From contig JAICHN010000062.1 in assembly GCA_025924845.1 (NCBI GenBank), forward strand, positions 1 through 16,710: 16,710 nucleotides of DNA. The letters are read 5' to 3'. The translations under genes and the position numbers were made by a program. Below are positions 8,461-14,947 of this stretch, piece after piece; the first letter of the stretch is position 1, and every line of letters begins with the position of its first letter. The stretch is from Chloroflexota bacterium. GTDB lineage: Bacteria; Chloroflexota; UBA5177; JANWHV01. The notes below the pieces were generated by a model that had not been told where the DNA came from, did no database searches, and worked only from the letters and a program-made list of their open reading frames with translations.

Positions 8461-8856
8461 CTACCAATACGTTGCAAGCCCGGGGAACAACGCCATGACG
8501 GGGTCGGACGTGACCAGTGGCATCCCCTCCGCGATGGCCTGCGCCGCTAACATGCGGTCAAAGGGATCGCGGTGCTCCACGGCGAATAGTCCCGCGGCCA
8601 GCGCATGCGCCGACCCAACCGGCAGCTCCCGCGCGCCAAGGGTAGTCAGGTGGGCCAGGTAGCCATTGACGATGCGCTCGGCGCCTGGGAGCTTCCCCAG
8701 CCTGTATTTCGTGGCTATTTCCCAGGCAGTGGCCGCACTGATCAATACGGTGGTGTCACGATTTTCGATGAGCGTACGCACCGCCGGCGAAAGTCTTCGC
8801 GGGTTGGAGAATGCCCAGAGGACCACGTGCGTGTCGAGCAGAACGCTCAGTCCCAT
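8461..8856 (-). CDS. vapC: PIN-domain ribonuclease toxin (VapC family)
   Basis: The 131-residue protein is a typical single PIN domain. It begins with the metal-binding LLDTHVVLW (D8), continues with AATAWEIATKYRLGKL (E46), HRDPFDRMLAAQA (D97 and D100) and ends with LVTSDPVMALF (D118), giving the acidic set that binds the metal ion. VapC toxins cleave specific RNAs, often tRNA or 23S rRNA, when released from their antitoxin. The ATG at 8856 lies inside the end of the antitoxin gene (10-base overlap), which points to translational coupling. All acidic residues are present, so the toxin looks intact. It converges with the DUF433-like remnant, with only an 11-base gap. Confidence 0.92.
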   Translation of the reverse strand: MGLSVLLDTHVVLWAFSNPRRLSPAVRTLIENRDTTVLISAATAWEIATKYRLGKLPGAERIVNGYLAHLTTLGARELPVGSAHALAAGLFAVEHRDPFDRMLAAQAIAEGMPLVTSDPVMALFPGLATYW

Positions 8857-9071
8857 GCGGCCAACTCGTCGTCGGGCAGCGGCTCTAAGAAGGCGTCGTC
8901 GACGGGTGCGTCGACAAAGCCAAGTGGCCGCTTGGTAGGCGGCGCGAGCGGCACCAGGCGGGCGTAGGGTTTGCCGGCTTTGGCGATGACGATCTCCTCG
9001 CCGGCGTGGGCACGCTCCAGCAGCTGGGAAAGATGTGTCTTGGCGGCGTGTATGTTGATAACCGTATCCAT
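8847..9071 (-). CDS. Phd/YefM-type antitoxin (partner of VapC)
   Basis: The 74-residue protein has the Phd/YefM N-terminal DNA-binding fold, recognisable from INIHAAKTHLSQLLERAHAG followed by EEIVIAKAGKPYARLVPL. Its acidic C-terminus (residues about 50-74, ending DDELAAWD) is the part that usually wraps the toxin. The ATG at 9071 is preceded by AAGGAG at seven bases. The gene overlaps vapC by 10 bases, and the two form an operon. Such antitoxins repress their own promoter. A GTCT/AGAC inverted repeat (9087-9090 with 9099-9102) and a TAAACT -10-like sequence lie just upstream and may be the operator and promoter. Confidence 0.9.
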   Translation of the reverse strand: MDTVINIHAAKTHLSQLLERAHAGEEIVIAKAGKPYARLVPLAPPTKRPLGFVDAPVDDAFLEPLPDDELAAWD

Positions 9072-9081
9072 GCCGAAACTC

Positions 9082-9102
9082 CTTAGGTCTAGTTTATCAG
9101 AC
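9082..9102 (-). promoter_or_regulatory. Possible vapBC operator/promoter
   Basis: Immediately before the antitoxin ribosome binding site there is an inverted repeat GTCT-8-AGAC (9087-9090 and 9099-9102) around TAAACT, a TANNNT-type -10. The decamer CTTAGGTCTA (9082-9091) recurs at 9285-9294. A self-regulated toxin-antitoxin operon would be expected to have its operator here. The evidence is motif-level only. Confidence 0.3.
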
Positions 9103-9154
9103 TTAGTCCATCAGTTTCGCCTGCTTCCTCCCTGCTTTCGGATGCACAGGGTTG

Positions 9155-9265
9155 TCACGCTTCTCGCCGTGCGGATTGGTGGCCAAGTGCCTGAAAAAGT
9201 GAAATCAGCGTCTCAAGCGTAGGATTGGCATCAGAAGCGCCGCCGACTTGTTTTAAGCCGGCATT
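9155..9265 (-). pseudogene. Fragment of an XRE/HTH-type regulator (C-terminal part)
   Basis: On the minus strand the translation NAGLKQ, then a short gap, then NPTLETLISLFQALG, followed by a stop at 9155, resembles an XRE-family helix-turn-helix domain. Those read AGLTQxxLA, a recognition helix, ERGxxNPTLETLxxLxxALG. The middle, including the recognition helix, is missing, so this looks like an internally deleted remnant of an antitoxin-type or phage-type regulator. The upstream part of the open frame (to 9496) has no family resemblance. Confidence 0.4.
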
Positions 9266-9303
9266 TGTCGGCAGCCCTATAGGTCTTAGGTCTATAGGTA
9301 ACG

Positions 9304-9317
9304 GCACGCCGGCGTGC
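9304..9317. repeat. 14-bp perfect palindrome
   Basis: GCACGCCGGCGTGC reads the same on both strands. It lies in gene-free sequence 268 bases before the GT39 start. It could be a protein-binding site, but no function is assigned. Confidence 0.5.
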
Positions 9318-9574
9318 ATGCCTGAACACTGTACTATGCCGCAATGGGCCACGGATATGTTCAATTCGCGACATTTAGATGCACTGGCAGGCAAGCGTGG
9401 TCTATCTTGAGGAGGAGCGGGGAAGCTGGGACAGGGATGAAGGCCTAGGGTAACGGCCTCCGTATCATGCGTGGGGAACGATTTTGACGTTCCCACGTAG
9501 ATTGGCAGCCCGCCAGGGCCGCCCTACCCTATTGGTTGATCTGGGTAGGTGGGTTTGGCTCGTTTCAGATGTGC

Positions 9575-9579
9575 GGAGG
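9575..9579 (+). promoter_or_regulatory. Ribosome binding site deciding the GT39 start
   Basis: GGAGG lies five bases before the GTG at 9585. The alternative in-frame GTG at 9549 has no comparable site, so 9585 is preferred. Confidence 0.65.
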
Positions 9580-9584
9580 ACCGC

Positions 9585-11120
9585 GTGTATGCTGAGCCGG
9601 AATCTCCTCGTGCGCTCCCCCCAATCGCCGGCCGCTTGCTCCTCTCGCTGGCGTTCGCCAAGCTGCTCTTCCACGCGCTGATTGCCGGCCAATACGGCTG
9701 GTTTCGTGACGAACTGTATTACATCGACGCAGGAAAGCACCTGGCGGGCGGCTACGTCGAGTTTCCGCCAATGGTGGCGCTGCTCGCCAATTTTCAGCGT
9801 TTTGCCTTCGGCCATTCCATCGCCGCGTTGCATGTGCTGCCCGCTCTCGCCGGAGCGGCCATCGTCGTGGTGACCGGCCTGATGGCACGTGAACTGGGGG
9901 GAGGACGCACGGCACAGGGCATCGCGGCCCTGGCGGCGCTGATGGCCCCGGCCTTTCTGGGCGCTGATTCGCTCTTTACCATGGATGCCTTTGACGAGCT
10001 GTGGTGGACGCTCGCCGCCTATCTCCTGATCCGTATCCTCGCCACGCACGATCCTTCGCGGACTGCGCAGGATAGATCTCGCCTGGATGCAGGGCGATTG
10101 TGGCTGCTGTTCGGCCTGGTAATCGGCCTGGGCCTGCTCACCAAGCTCACCATTCTGGGCTTTGGCGCCGCGGTGCTGATCGGCTTGTCGGCGATGAGCG
10201 CCGGCCGGGCCGAACTGCGCACGCGCGCCCCCTACGTGGCCGCGGTGCTCGCCGCCGCCTTCCTGGCCCCTTATCTTGTCTGGCAGTTGGGACATGACTG
10301 GGCCACGCTCACCTTCTGGCACAATTATGGACATAAGGAAGATCCGGCAACCTTTCTGATCCAGGTCTTCCTCCTCATGTTGCCCACGGCGATGCCCCTC
10401 TGGGCGGCCGGCCTCTGGTACTTGCTGCGTGCCCCGGCTGAGGCGCCCTATCGCGCCTTCGCTTGGATTTTCCTGTTCCTGTTCGCCATCTTCCTGCTAG
10501 GCCATGCGAAATCCTATTTTCTGGTGCCTGCTTTCCCGCCCCTGTTGGCGGCGGGCGCCGTGGTGTTGGATCGGCGGTCGCAACGCCGACCAGGTACGCC
10601 CCTCGTCTCGATCGCGGTCGGCGCCTTGGTGCTGGGGGGCATCGTGTTGGCGCCGGTCGTGGCGCCGGTTTTGCCGGCACGCACCCTGGCCGCCCTCATG
10701 TCCAGCCCGATTCAGCCGGTCGCCGATCGGTTCGGCTGGCCGCAATTCACGGCTACGGTAGCCGCGGTGTACCGGCATCTACCGCCGAGCGAGCAGCACG
10801 GCGCGATCATCCTGACCGGCAACTACGGCGAGACGGCCGCCCTCGATCTGCTTGGCTCCCCCTATCGCCTGCCCAGGGCGATCAGCCCGCACAACACCTA
10901 CTATTTTTGGGGATTCGACACTGTACCGAGGTCCGTCGTGATCGCCACCGGCTACGAGCATGGGGATCTGACGCACTATTTCCGGTCAGTGCGTCAGGCC
11001 GCTATCGTCCCGGCCCAGGAGGGCATTCAGAATCAAGAGGCAGGCCAGCCGGTGTTTGTCTGCACCGGACTGAAAATGCCGTGGTCAACCGCCTGGCCCC
11101 GCCTCAAGAACTTTTCCTGA
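9585..11120 (+). CDS. GT39-family membrane glycosyltransferase (PMT/ArnT-like, GT-C fold)
   Basis: The 511-residue polytopic protein transfers sugar from a polyprenyl-phosphate donor to a lipid or protein acceptor outside the membrane, as in the PMT_2/ArnT group. The first external loop carries WFRDELYY (39-46) with the acidic pair expected for GT-C catalysis, followed by GGYVEFPP (55-62). About ten hydrophobic segments follow (for example LWLLFGLVIGLGLLTKLTILGF and the AWIFLFLFAIFLLGHAKSYF region). Family hallmarks near the middle are AKSYFLVPAFPPLLAAGA. The C-terminal ~120 residues are soluble, with GNYGETAALDLLG and SPHNTYYFWG, a module common in Chloroflexota and actinobacterial relatives. 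Start 9585 (GTG) is chosen for its GGAGG. The gene stands alone and ends in a hairpin. Substrate is unknown. Confidence 0.88.
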   Translation: MYAEPESPRALPPIAGRLLLSLAFAKLLFHALIAGQYGWFRDELYYIDAGKHLAGGYVEFPPMVALLANFQRFAFGHSIAALHVLPALAGAAIVVVTGLMARELGGGRTAQGIAALAALMAPAFLGADSLFTMDAFDELWWTLAAYLLIRILATHDPSRTAQDRSRLDAGRLWLLFGLVIGLGLLTKLTILGFGAAVLIGLSAMSAGRAELRTRAPYVAAVLAAAFLAPYLVWQLGHDWATLTFWHNYGHKEDPATFLIQVFLLMLPTAMPLWAAGLWYLLRAPAEAPYRAFAWIFLFLFAIFLLGHAKSYFLVPAFPPLLAAGAVVLDRRSQRRPGTPLVSIAVGALVLGGIVLAPVVAPVLPARTLAALMSSPIQPVADRFGWPQFTATVAAVYRHLPPSEQHGAIILTGNYGETAALDLLGSPYRLPRAISPHNTYYFWGFDTVPRSVVIATGYEHGDLTHYFRSVRQAAIVPAQEGIQNQEAGQPVFVCTGLKMPWSTAWPRLKNFS

Positions 11121-11123
11121 GGC

Positions 11124-11146
11124 CGCTCTCTTGCACCAAGAGAGCG
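11124..11146. terminator. Hairpin terminator between convergent genes
   Basis: A perfect 9-bp stem (CGCTCTCTT at 11124-11132 with AAGAGAGCG at 11138-11146) with a five-base loop begins four bases after the GT39 stop. No T-run follows on either strand. It sits between two convergent genes, so it may end or protect transcripts from both sides. Confidence 0.6.
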
Positions 11147-11178
11147 AGCCATCGCCCAATACGGTTCAGATGAGCGGC

Positions 11179-11580
11179 CTAGCCCGGTCCGGCGTGCTCG
11201 ATGGTGATCTGAAGCAGCACCCGTTGTTCGGTGACCATGGCCCGGCGGTACTCATCCCAATCGGGATGTTCGCCGTGTACCTTGCGGTAGTAGTCGACCA
11301 GCGGTTCGAGCGCGTCCGGCAAGGACAGGATGGCCGCGGTGCCGTCCACCTGAATCCATTGGCCAAAAAAGGCGTCGGTAAACACGCAGAGGGAGACCCG
11401 AGGATTGCGCCGAATGTGCGCCACCTTGAACAGCGGCTCCCGCGTACTGACGATGGCCCTACCCGCATCGTCGATCCCGACCACGACGGGAGACATCTGC
11501 ACCGGGCCGGCGCTCCGGTAGGTGGTGAGTATGGCGCGATGGTGTTGGCGGATGAATTGTCTAGCCGCATCCAGTTCCAC
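11179..11580 (-). CDS. PPOX-class (pyridoxamine 5'-phosphate oxidase fold) oxidoreductase, probably F420-dependent
   Basis: The 133-residue protein has the split-barrel flavin/F420-binding fold. Diagnostic stretches are RAILTTYRSAGPVQMSPVV (15-33), STREPLFKVAHIRRNPRVSL (45-64) and GQWIQVDGTAAIL (73-85), matching small PPOX-class F420-dependent enzymes that reduce varied substrates. The F420 rather than FMN assignment is inferred from family resemblance and should be held loosely. A TTG at 11601 is possible, but the GTG at 11580 has AAGGAG six bases upstream and gives the usual short N-terminus. It converges on the GT39 gene across a shared hairpin. Confidence 0.85.
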   Translation of the reverse strand: MELDAARQFIRQHHRAILTTYRSAGPVQMSPVVVGIDDAGRAIVSTREPLFKVAHIRRNPRVSLCVFTDAFFGQWIQVDGTAAILSLPDALEPLVDYYRKVHGEHPDWDEYRRAMVTEQRVLLQITIEHAGPG

Positions 11581-11586
11581 CTTGGG

Positions 11587-11592
11587 CTCCTT
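11587..11592 (-). promoter_or_regulatory. Ribosome binding site deciding the PPOX start
   Basis: AAGGAG on the minus strand lies six bases before the GTG at 11580. This makes 11580 a better start than the in-frame TTG at 11601, whose first codons would include this very site. Confidence 0.7.
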
Positions 11593-11790
11593 TCCGCTCA
11601 ATTCGCGAGACGCCGATCGTACGAGACCACTCTATGCCTACACCATAGCACAGGGTGGAGGACCGAGTCTCGTTGCCCGTGAGCACGACGGGCCATTTCT
11701 CCCCCTTTTGGTTCTAGCCTTGTTTGGCCGGGATCGTCGGCCGAATGACGGTTCCAGGAGTACGAGGAGCCGGCCATACTGGAGAAATGG

Positions 11791-11805
11791 TACGGCCCGG
11801 CCGTA
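11791..11805. repeat. 15-bp near-perfect palindrome upstream of the YihY-family gene
   Basis: TACGGCC and GGCCGTA flank a single central C. It lies in the ~300-base divergent region between the PPOX gene and the YihY/BrkB gene, 73 bases before the latter's ATG. A dyad of this shape suits a dimeric regulator, but none is encoded nearby. Confidence 0.45.
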
Positions 11806-11877
11806 AGCGGTCAGTGGGTCGTACGCCTTTTGCGCCCGGATTAGGCGATTCGGGTTCTTTTGATCGGGAGACGCAAC

Positions 11878-13089
11878 ATGAGCACGCGGAGCGCATCGCT
11901 GGGTTCGAGCTATTCCCGCGGCGAAGCCCAGGGGAGACCGGAGGATCACCAAAGCACCGTGGACGAACTGAAGCAAGACGCGGGCAAGGCCGAGAAATTC
12001 GGCATGCGCGCCTACCATAAGTTCAACAACGATTGGACCATGAATCTGGTCGCCATGGTCTCCTATAACCTGTTGACGTCGTTCTTTCCCCTCGTCCTGG
12101 CCCTGATCACCATTCTCGCCCTGGTGCCGCCGGTCTCCAACAATATCAACCAGTTCGCGTCACAAATAAATAGTATTCTCCCGGCCCAGGTGAGCAGCAA
12201 TCTCAAAATTGATTCCTTGCTGAAAAACGTCCATAAAGCCGAGGGCATTTTGGGGTTGGTAAGTATTGTCGGCCTGCTCTGGGGCGGCAGCAACCTGTTC
12301 GGCGCCATCGAGAGTGCCTTTGCCGTGATCTTCCGCGTCAAAACCCGAGATTTCGTCAAGCAGAAGCTAATGTCGTTGGTCATGATTCTGCTTTTCGTGG
12401 TGCTCCTACCCCTCTCGTTCGTCTCATCGTTGTTGCTTGGCTCAACCACCACCAGCCTGGGGGGGATCATGCCGGCCGGCCTCAGCGGTCCGCTTAGCCT
12501 GGTTATTGGTCTGGCAGCGGGTCTTACCTCCCTATTCATTCTCTTCCTCGCCATTTATATTGTGGTGCCCAACTTACCGCTCTCCTGGCGGCATGTCTGG
12601 CGGGGTGCCCTGGCCGCGGCGGTGGTGATGTGGATCATCAATACCATTTTCCCCTTCTACACCGCTCACTTCGTGGGAACCGGGAATTATGGGGCGGCGG
12701 CCATCGGGACGGCGATCATCACGATCACCTGGTTCTGGTTCTTTTCCCTGGTGCTGCTGATCGGCGCTCAGGTAAACGCGTTGGCCATGAACCTTGGCCC
12801 CTGGCCGTACGACCTGCCCGGTATGCTCATGCGTTACAAGGTGCCTACCACGAACGGCGAGCCGACCGGCATGGATGCGGCGCGCGACGAGGAGAGCCCA
12901 GGGGAAAAGCGCTCCCCCCTCGGTTTGGCACGCGACGCTCAGAAGGTAGAGGATCCTACGCGCGGCGCCCCTGACCATAAGTCCTCGACGGCAGACAGGC
13001 TGCGGATCCCGTCCAACACGGATAATCCGGCCGGCGGAGGCTCAGCCGGCAACCAGGAAGCGTCCCCGGAGTCGCGGACGGCCGGATAG
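11878..13089 (+). CDS. YihY/BrkB-family inner-membrane protein
   Basis: The 403-residue protein has about six membrane helices (roughly 58-82, 125-148, 165-187, 203-230, 243-262, 273-300). Family hallmarks are MVSYNLLTSFFPLVLALIT in helix 1, LLWGGSNLFGAIESAF before the second loop, and NYGAAAIGTAI followed by LIGAQVNALA in the last helix. The family was once called ribonuclease BN in error. Its function is unsettled, with proposals including transport and envelope roles. A hydrophilic N-terminus (1-50) and a long charged, Pro/Gly-rich C-terminal tail (about 305-403) make this member longer than the usual ~290-330 residues. The ATG at 11878 has GGGAG seven bases upstream; the in-frame ATT/TTG region before it lacks one. 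It precedes the Asp23 operon on the same strand with a 402-base gap. Confidence 0.93.
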   Translation: MSTRSASLGSSYSRGEAQGRPEDHQSTVDELKQDAGKAEKFGMRAYHKFNNDWTMNLVAMVSYNLLTSFFPLVLALITILALVPPVSNNINQFASQINSILPAQVSSNLKIDSLLKNVHKAEGILGLVSIVGLLWGGSNLFGAIESAFAVIFRVKTRDFVKQKLMSLVMILLFVVLLPLSFVSSLLLGSTTTSLGGIMPAGLSGPLSLVIGLAAGLTSLFILFLAIYIVVPNLPLSWRHVWRGALAAAVVMWIINTIFPFYTAHFVGTGNYGAAAIGTAIITITWFWFFSLVLLIGAQVNALAMNLGPWPYDLPGMLMRYKVPTTNGEPTGMDAARDEESPGEKRSPLGLARDAQKVEDPTRGAPDHKSSTADRLRIPSNTDNPAGGGSAGNQEASPESRTAG

Positions 13090-13096
13090 GCCGGCC
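13080..13096 (+). terminator. Weak hairpin over the YihY-family stop codon
   Basis: GGCCGG (13080-13085) and CCGGCC (13091-13096) form a 6-bp all-GC stem with a five-base loop containing most of the stop codon. There is no T-run. It may be a terminator or only GC-rich coincidence. Confidence 0.3.
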
Positions 13097-13491
13097 GGAA
13101 GCGGTAAGCGGCGCCCGAAGGTAATGGTATACGCTTTGTACTACAGTTGTACCTGTCGTACCTGGTGTTCCCTTTCGTGTACAGTGCTTCCCATTTCCAG
13201 TACCGGCATATGAACAGCAGCGCGAGGCGATCTCCCGAGCGGGAGCGGGTTTCGGGCGGCGCCAAGCGCACGGACTACGCTGGATTGCGCGCCGGCCTCA
13301 TCCAAATGGACGTGGACCGCTCTTGCCTCGCGTGTAAAGATCAGTATTAAGGTAGAACGGAACTCAGGCTCAATGCATCCGCGAACGTCCGGCTTCCATT
13401 GCATGGGCAGGTACATAACGAGTCATGGCTACCGGAAAATGGCGGGCGTCCCGAGTGCGTCCGTCGGAAGTAGCGAAAACGGGAGCGACAG
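13090..13491. other. Intergenic region upstream of the Asp23 operon
   Basis: No credible gene is seen in these 402 bases. They hold four GTAC cores at 13138, 13149, 13158 and 13179, a TACA-GT-TGTA dyad (13142-13151), a hairpin CTCCC-GAGC-GGGAG (13232-13245) and a possible promoter at 13323-13350. Length and motif content suggest a regulatory leader for the Asp23 operon. Confidence 0.5.
13323..13350 (+). promoter_or_regulatory. Candidate promoter for the Asp23 operon
   Basis: TTGCCT (13323-13328) and TATTAA (13345-13350) are separated by 16 bases, each with four of six consensus matches. This would give a leader of about 135 bases before the Asp23 ATG. Confidence 0.3.
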
Positions 13492-13992
13492 ATGGCACAG
13501 GAACGAACGCTCACCTCCGATTCAGTCCAGTTAGATAAGGGCCAATCCGAGAAGGGATTGATCACGGCGCAGGGTGGCTCCTCACCCAAGCCGATGGGGA
13601 GTGGTGGGGTCGGCGGTACGACCAAGATCGCCGACTCGGTGGTTGCACGAATCGCGGGCATCGCCGCGCGTGAGGTGGCGGGCGTCCACGACATGACCTC
13701 GACCGGCCTCGTCCATGCGTTCGGGAACATCACCGGGCGCGTCACCGGCCAGGATCAGCAAGACAGAGGGGTTGTGGTCCAGGTGGGTGAGATCGAATGT
13801 ATTGTGGATCTCAACATCGTGGTAGATTATGAGGCCAGTATTCCTCAGGTGGCCATGGCGCTCCGGCGCAACGTCAGCGGGCGGATCCGGGGGATGACCG
13901 GACTGGAGACCAAGGAGGTCAACATCAATGTGGCCGACCTCTACTTCCCGAACCAGGACCAAGATCAGGAACCGCAGGCAGCGGTGCGTTAG
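13492..13992 (+). CDS. Asp23/Gls24-family envelope stress protein
   Basis: The 166-residue soluble protein has a disordered N-terminus (about 1-40, Gly/Ser/Gln-rich) and an Asp23 domain (about 41-155). The domain is clear from GTTKIADSVVARIAGIAARE and VAGVHDM, then VGEIECIVDLNIVVDYEASI and NVSGRIRGMTGLETKEVNIN. In firmicutes Asp23 is an abundant membrane-associated protein tethered by AmaP and induced by alkaline or envelope stress. The same arrangement here (anchor two genes downstream) implies a cytoplasmic layer under the membrane. The ATG at 13492 has GGGAG six bases upstream. It heads a tightly packed four-gene operon. Confidence 0.93.
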   Translation: MAQERTLTSDSVQLDKGQSEKGLITAQGGSSPKPMGSGGVGGTTKIADSVVARIAGIAAREVAGVHDMTSTGLVHAFGNITGRVTGQDQQDRGVVVQVGEIECIVDLNIVVDYEASIPQVAMALRRNVSGRIRGMTGLETKEVNINVADLYFPNQDQDQEPQAAVR

Positions 13993-13995
13993 GCA

Positions 13996-14349
13996 GTGGT
14001 CCTGGAGTTGGCGCCCCCCACTACTAATACAGTAGTTTTGGCCCGCGCCGCCATCGACGCTACCCTCGGCGTGGCGGGCGTGGCGGGGATAAGCCGGGGC
14101 CGCTACGCCATTGCCCGCACGTTCGGCGCTACCGGCGCCGTGATCGAGGGCGTGCAGATCACCGAAGTCGACGCAGGGCTGCATGTGGAGATACACATCG
14201 TGGTGGCCTTGGTGCCGATTCCGCCGCTCGCGGCGGCGGTTCGCGCCGCTGTAGCTGGCGCTTTCTACCAACTGGGCGCGACGGTCACGTCGGTGGACGT
14301 GTGGGTCGATGCGCTCCACCTTACGGACGGTCAGGAGGGTGGAAGGTGA
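13996..14349 (+). CDS. Short Asp23-like protein
   Basis: The 117-residue protein starts with GTG three bases after the Asp23 stop and overlaps the next gene by four bases (GTGA), so translation is probably coupled. It keeps an Asp23-like order: ARAAIDATLGVAGVAGIS, a divergent centre, then VDAGLHVEIHIVVALVPIPP and AAVRAAVAGAFYQLGATVTS with the ending VDVWVDALHL. It lacks the usual GxTxIAxxVV opening and the GMTGL(E/K)V motif. A reduced Asp23 partner subunit is the best reading. Residue-level similarity to its neighbour is low, so the family call is moderate. Confidence 0.75.
   Translation: MVLELAPPTTNTVVLARAAIDATLGVAGVAGISRGRYAIARTFGATGAVIEGVQITEVDAGLHVEIHIVVALVPIPPLAAAVRAAVAGAFYQLGATVTSVDVWVDALHLTDGQEGGR
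14333..14338 (+). promoter_or_regulatory. Ribosome binding site deciding the AmaP-like start
   Basis: AGGAGG lies seven bases before the GTG at 14346 and inside the end of the preceding gene. It rules out the upstream in-frame ATG at 14301, whose extra residues (MGRCAPPYGRSGGW) are not membrane-like. Confidence 0.7.
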
Positions 14350-14927
14350 AGGTCTTGAATCGCGTTCTGTCGCTGCTGCTGCTGCTTGCGCTGGCGGCGG
14401 CAGCACTGCTTACGGCTGGACTGGCTTCCGGTGTGGTAACGGTGTCGCGAGTGCGGCAGGCATGGCCGTATGCCCCAATCGAGGCGATTGCGCACGATCT
14501 GTCGAAGCTGGGACCGGATCGCACCCCCCCGGTCGTCGTGGTGGCGTTGGTGATCGCGGTCATCACTCTGGCGTTAGCCGTGCGCGAGTTGATGCCGCCG
14601 CCTCGCCGCGCCCGCACATTGCTCTTGCCCAAGGGGGGCCAGGGCATGACCGAGGTGGCGTTTGGCTCACTCGACGAACTGGCCGAACACAGCGCGGAGA
14701 GCCTACCGGGCATCGAGCGCGTGCGGGCGCGGGTCAACATGGCGCACAGGGCGCTGCGTGTTCGATGTAAGGCGTTGGTCAGTCCATATGCGGATCTGGC
14801 CACTACGGGCCCGGCCCTGGAGCAGCGCGTAAAGGAGCAGCTCGAGCATCTGACCGGCGTGCCGGTGCGCGAGGTGCGAGTGCGCGCCACCGTGCAGGAC
14901 GAGCGGGCGTCCCGCAAGGTACGTTAA
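14346..14927 (+). CDS. amaP: AmaP-like alkaline-shock membrane anchor protein
   Basis: The 193-residue protein has two membrane helices near the N-terminus (about 7-32 and 61-80), separated by a ~28-residue loop, then a cytosolic domain (82-193). AmaP of Staphylococcus anchors Asp23 and has the same two-helix plus soluble tail design with a short RELMPPPRR-like basic turn after helix 2. The tail here contains LPGIERVRARVNMAHRAL and LEHLTGVPVREVRVRATV, echoing Asp23-type strands, so it may bind the two Asp23 proteins. The GTG start overlaps the previous stop by four bases and has AGGAGG. Family assignment comes mainly from topology and neighbours. Confidence 0.78.
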   Translation: MKVLNRVLSLLLLLALAAAALLTAGLASGVVTVSRVRQAWPYAPIEAIAHDLSKLGPDRTPPVVVVALVIAVITLALAVRELMPPPRRARTLLLPKGGQGMTEVAFGSLDELAEHSAESLPGIERVRARVNMAHRALRVRCKALVSPYADLATTGPALEQRVKEQLEHLTGVPVREVRVRATVQDERASRKVR

Positions 14928-14947
14928 GGTAAGGAAGGAGAAATGGT

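Larger units (their letters stand above)
9072..9584. other. Intergenic accessory region between vapBC and GT39 gene
   Basis: These 513 bases hold no intact gene that I can support. The contents are the vapBC upstream region, a degenerate XRE-like fragment on the minus strand (9155-9265), two copies of CTATAGGT (9277-9284 and 9292-9299) and a 14-bp perfect palindrome (9304-9317). The remainder (9320-9570) shows nothing recognisable. Confidence 0.5.

Noticed and set aside
9318..9410. 30-codon plus-strand frame starting at the ATG next to the 14-bp palindrome
   Set aside because: It is very short, without a ribosome binding site or motif.
9465..10334. Minus-strand open frame (289 codons) opposite the GT39 gene
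   Set aside because: It is antisense to a well-supported membrane protein, rich in Gln/Arg/Gly, with no motif.
10463..11173. Plus-strand frame overlapping the GT39 3' half in another frame
   Set aside because: It has Arg/Gly-rich shadow composition and no start context; the GT39 frame is clearly the coding one.
13147..13350. Possible 67-codon gene before the Asp23 operon
   Set aside because: It has no ribosome binding site and no recognisable motif, and it overlaps the motif-rich region and the candidate promoter.
13582..14406. Minus-strand open frame (274 codons) opposite the Asp23 genes
   Set aside because: It is antisense to conserved Asp23 coding sequence; composition is His/Asp/Arg-rich without a domain.
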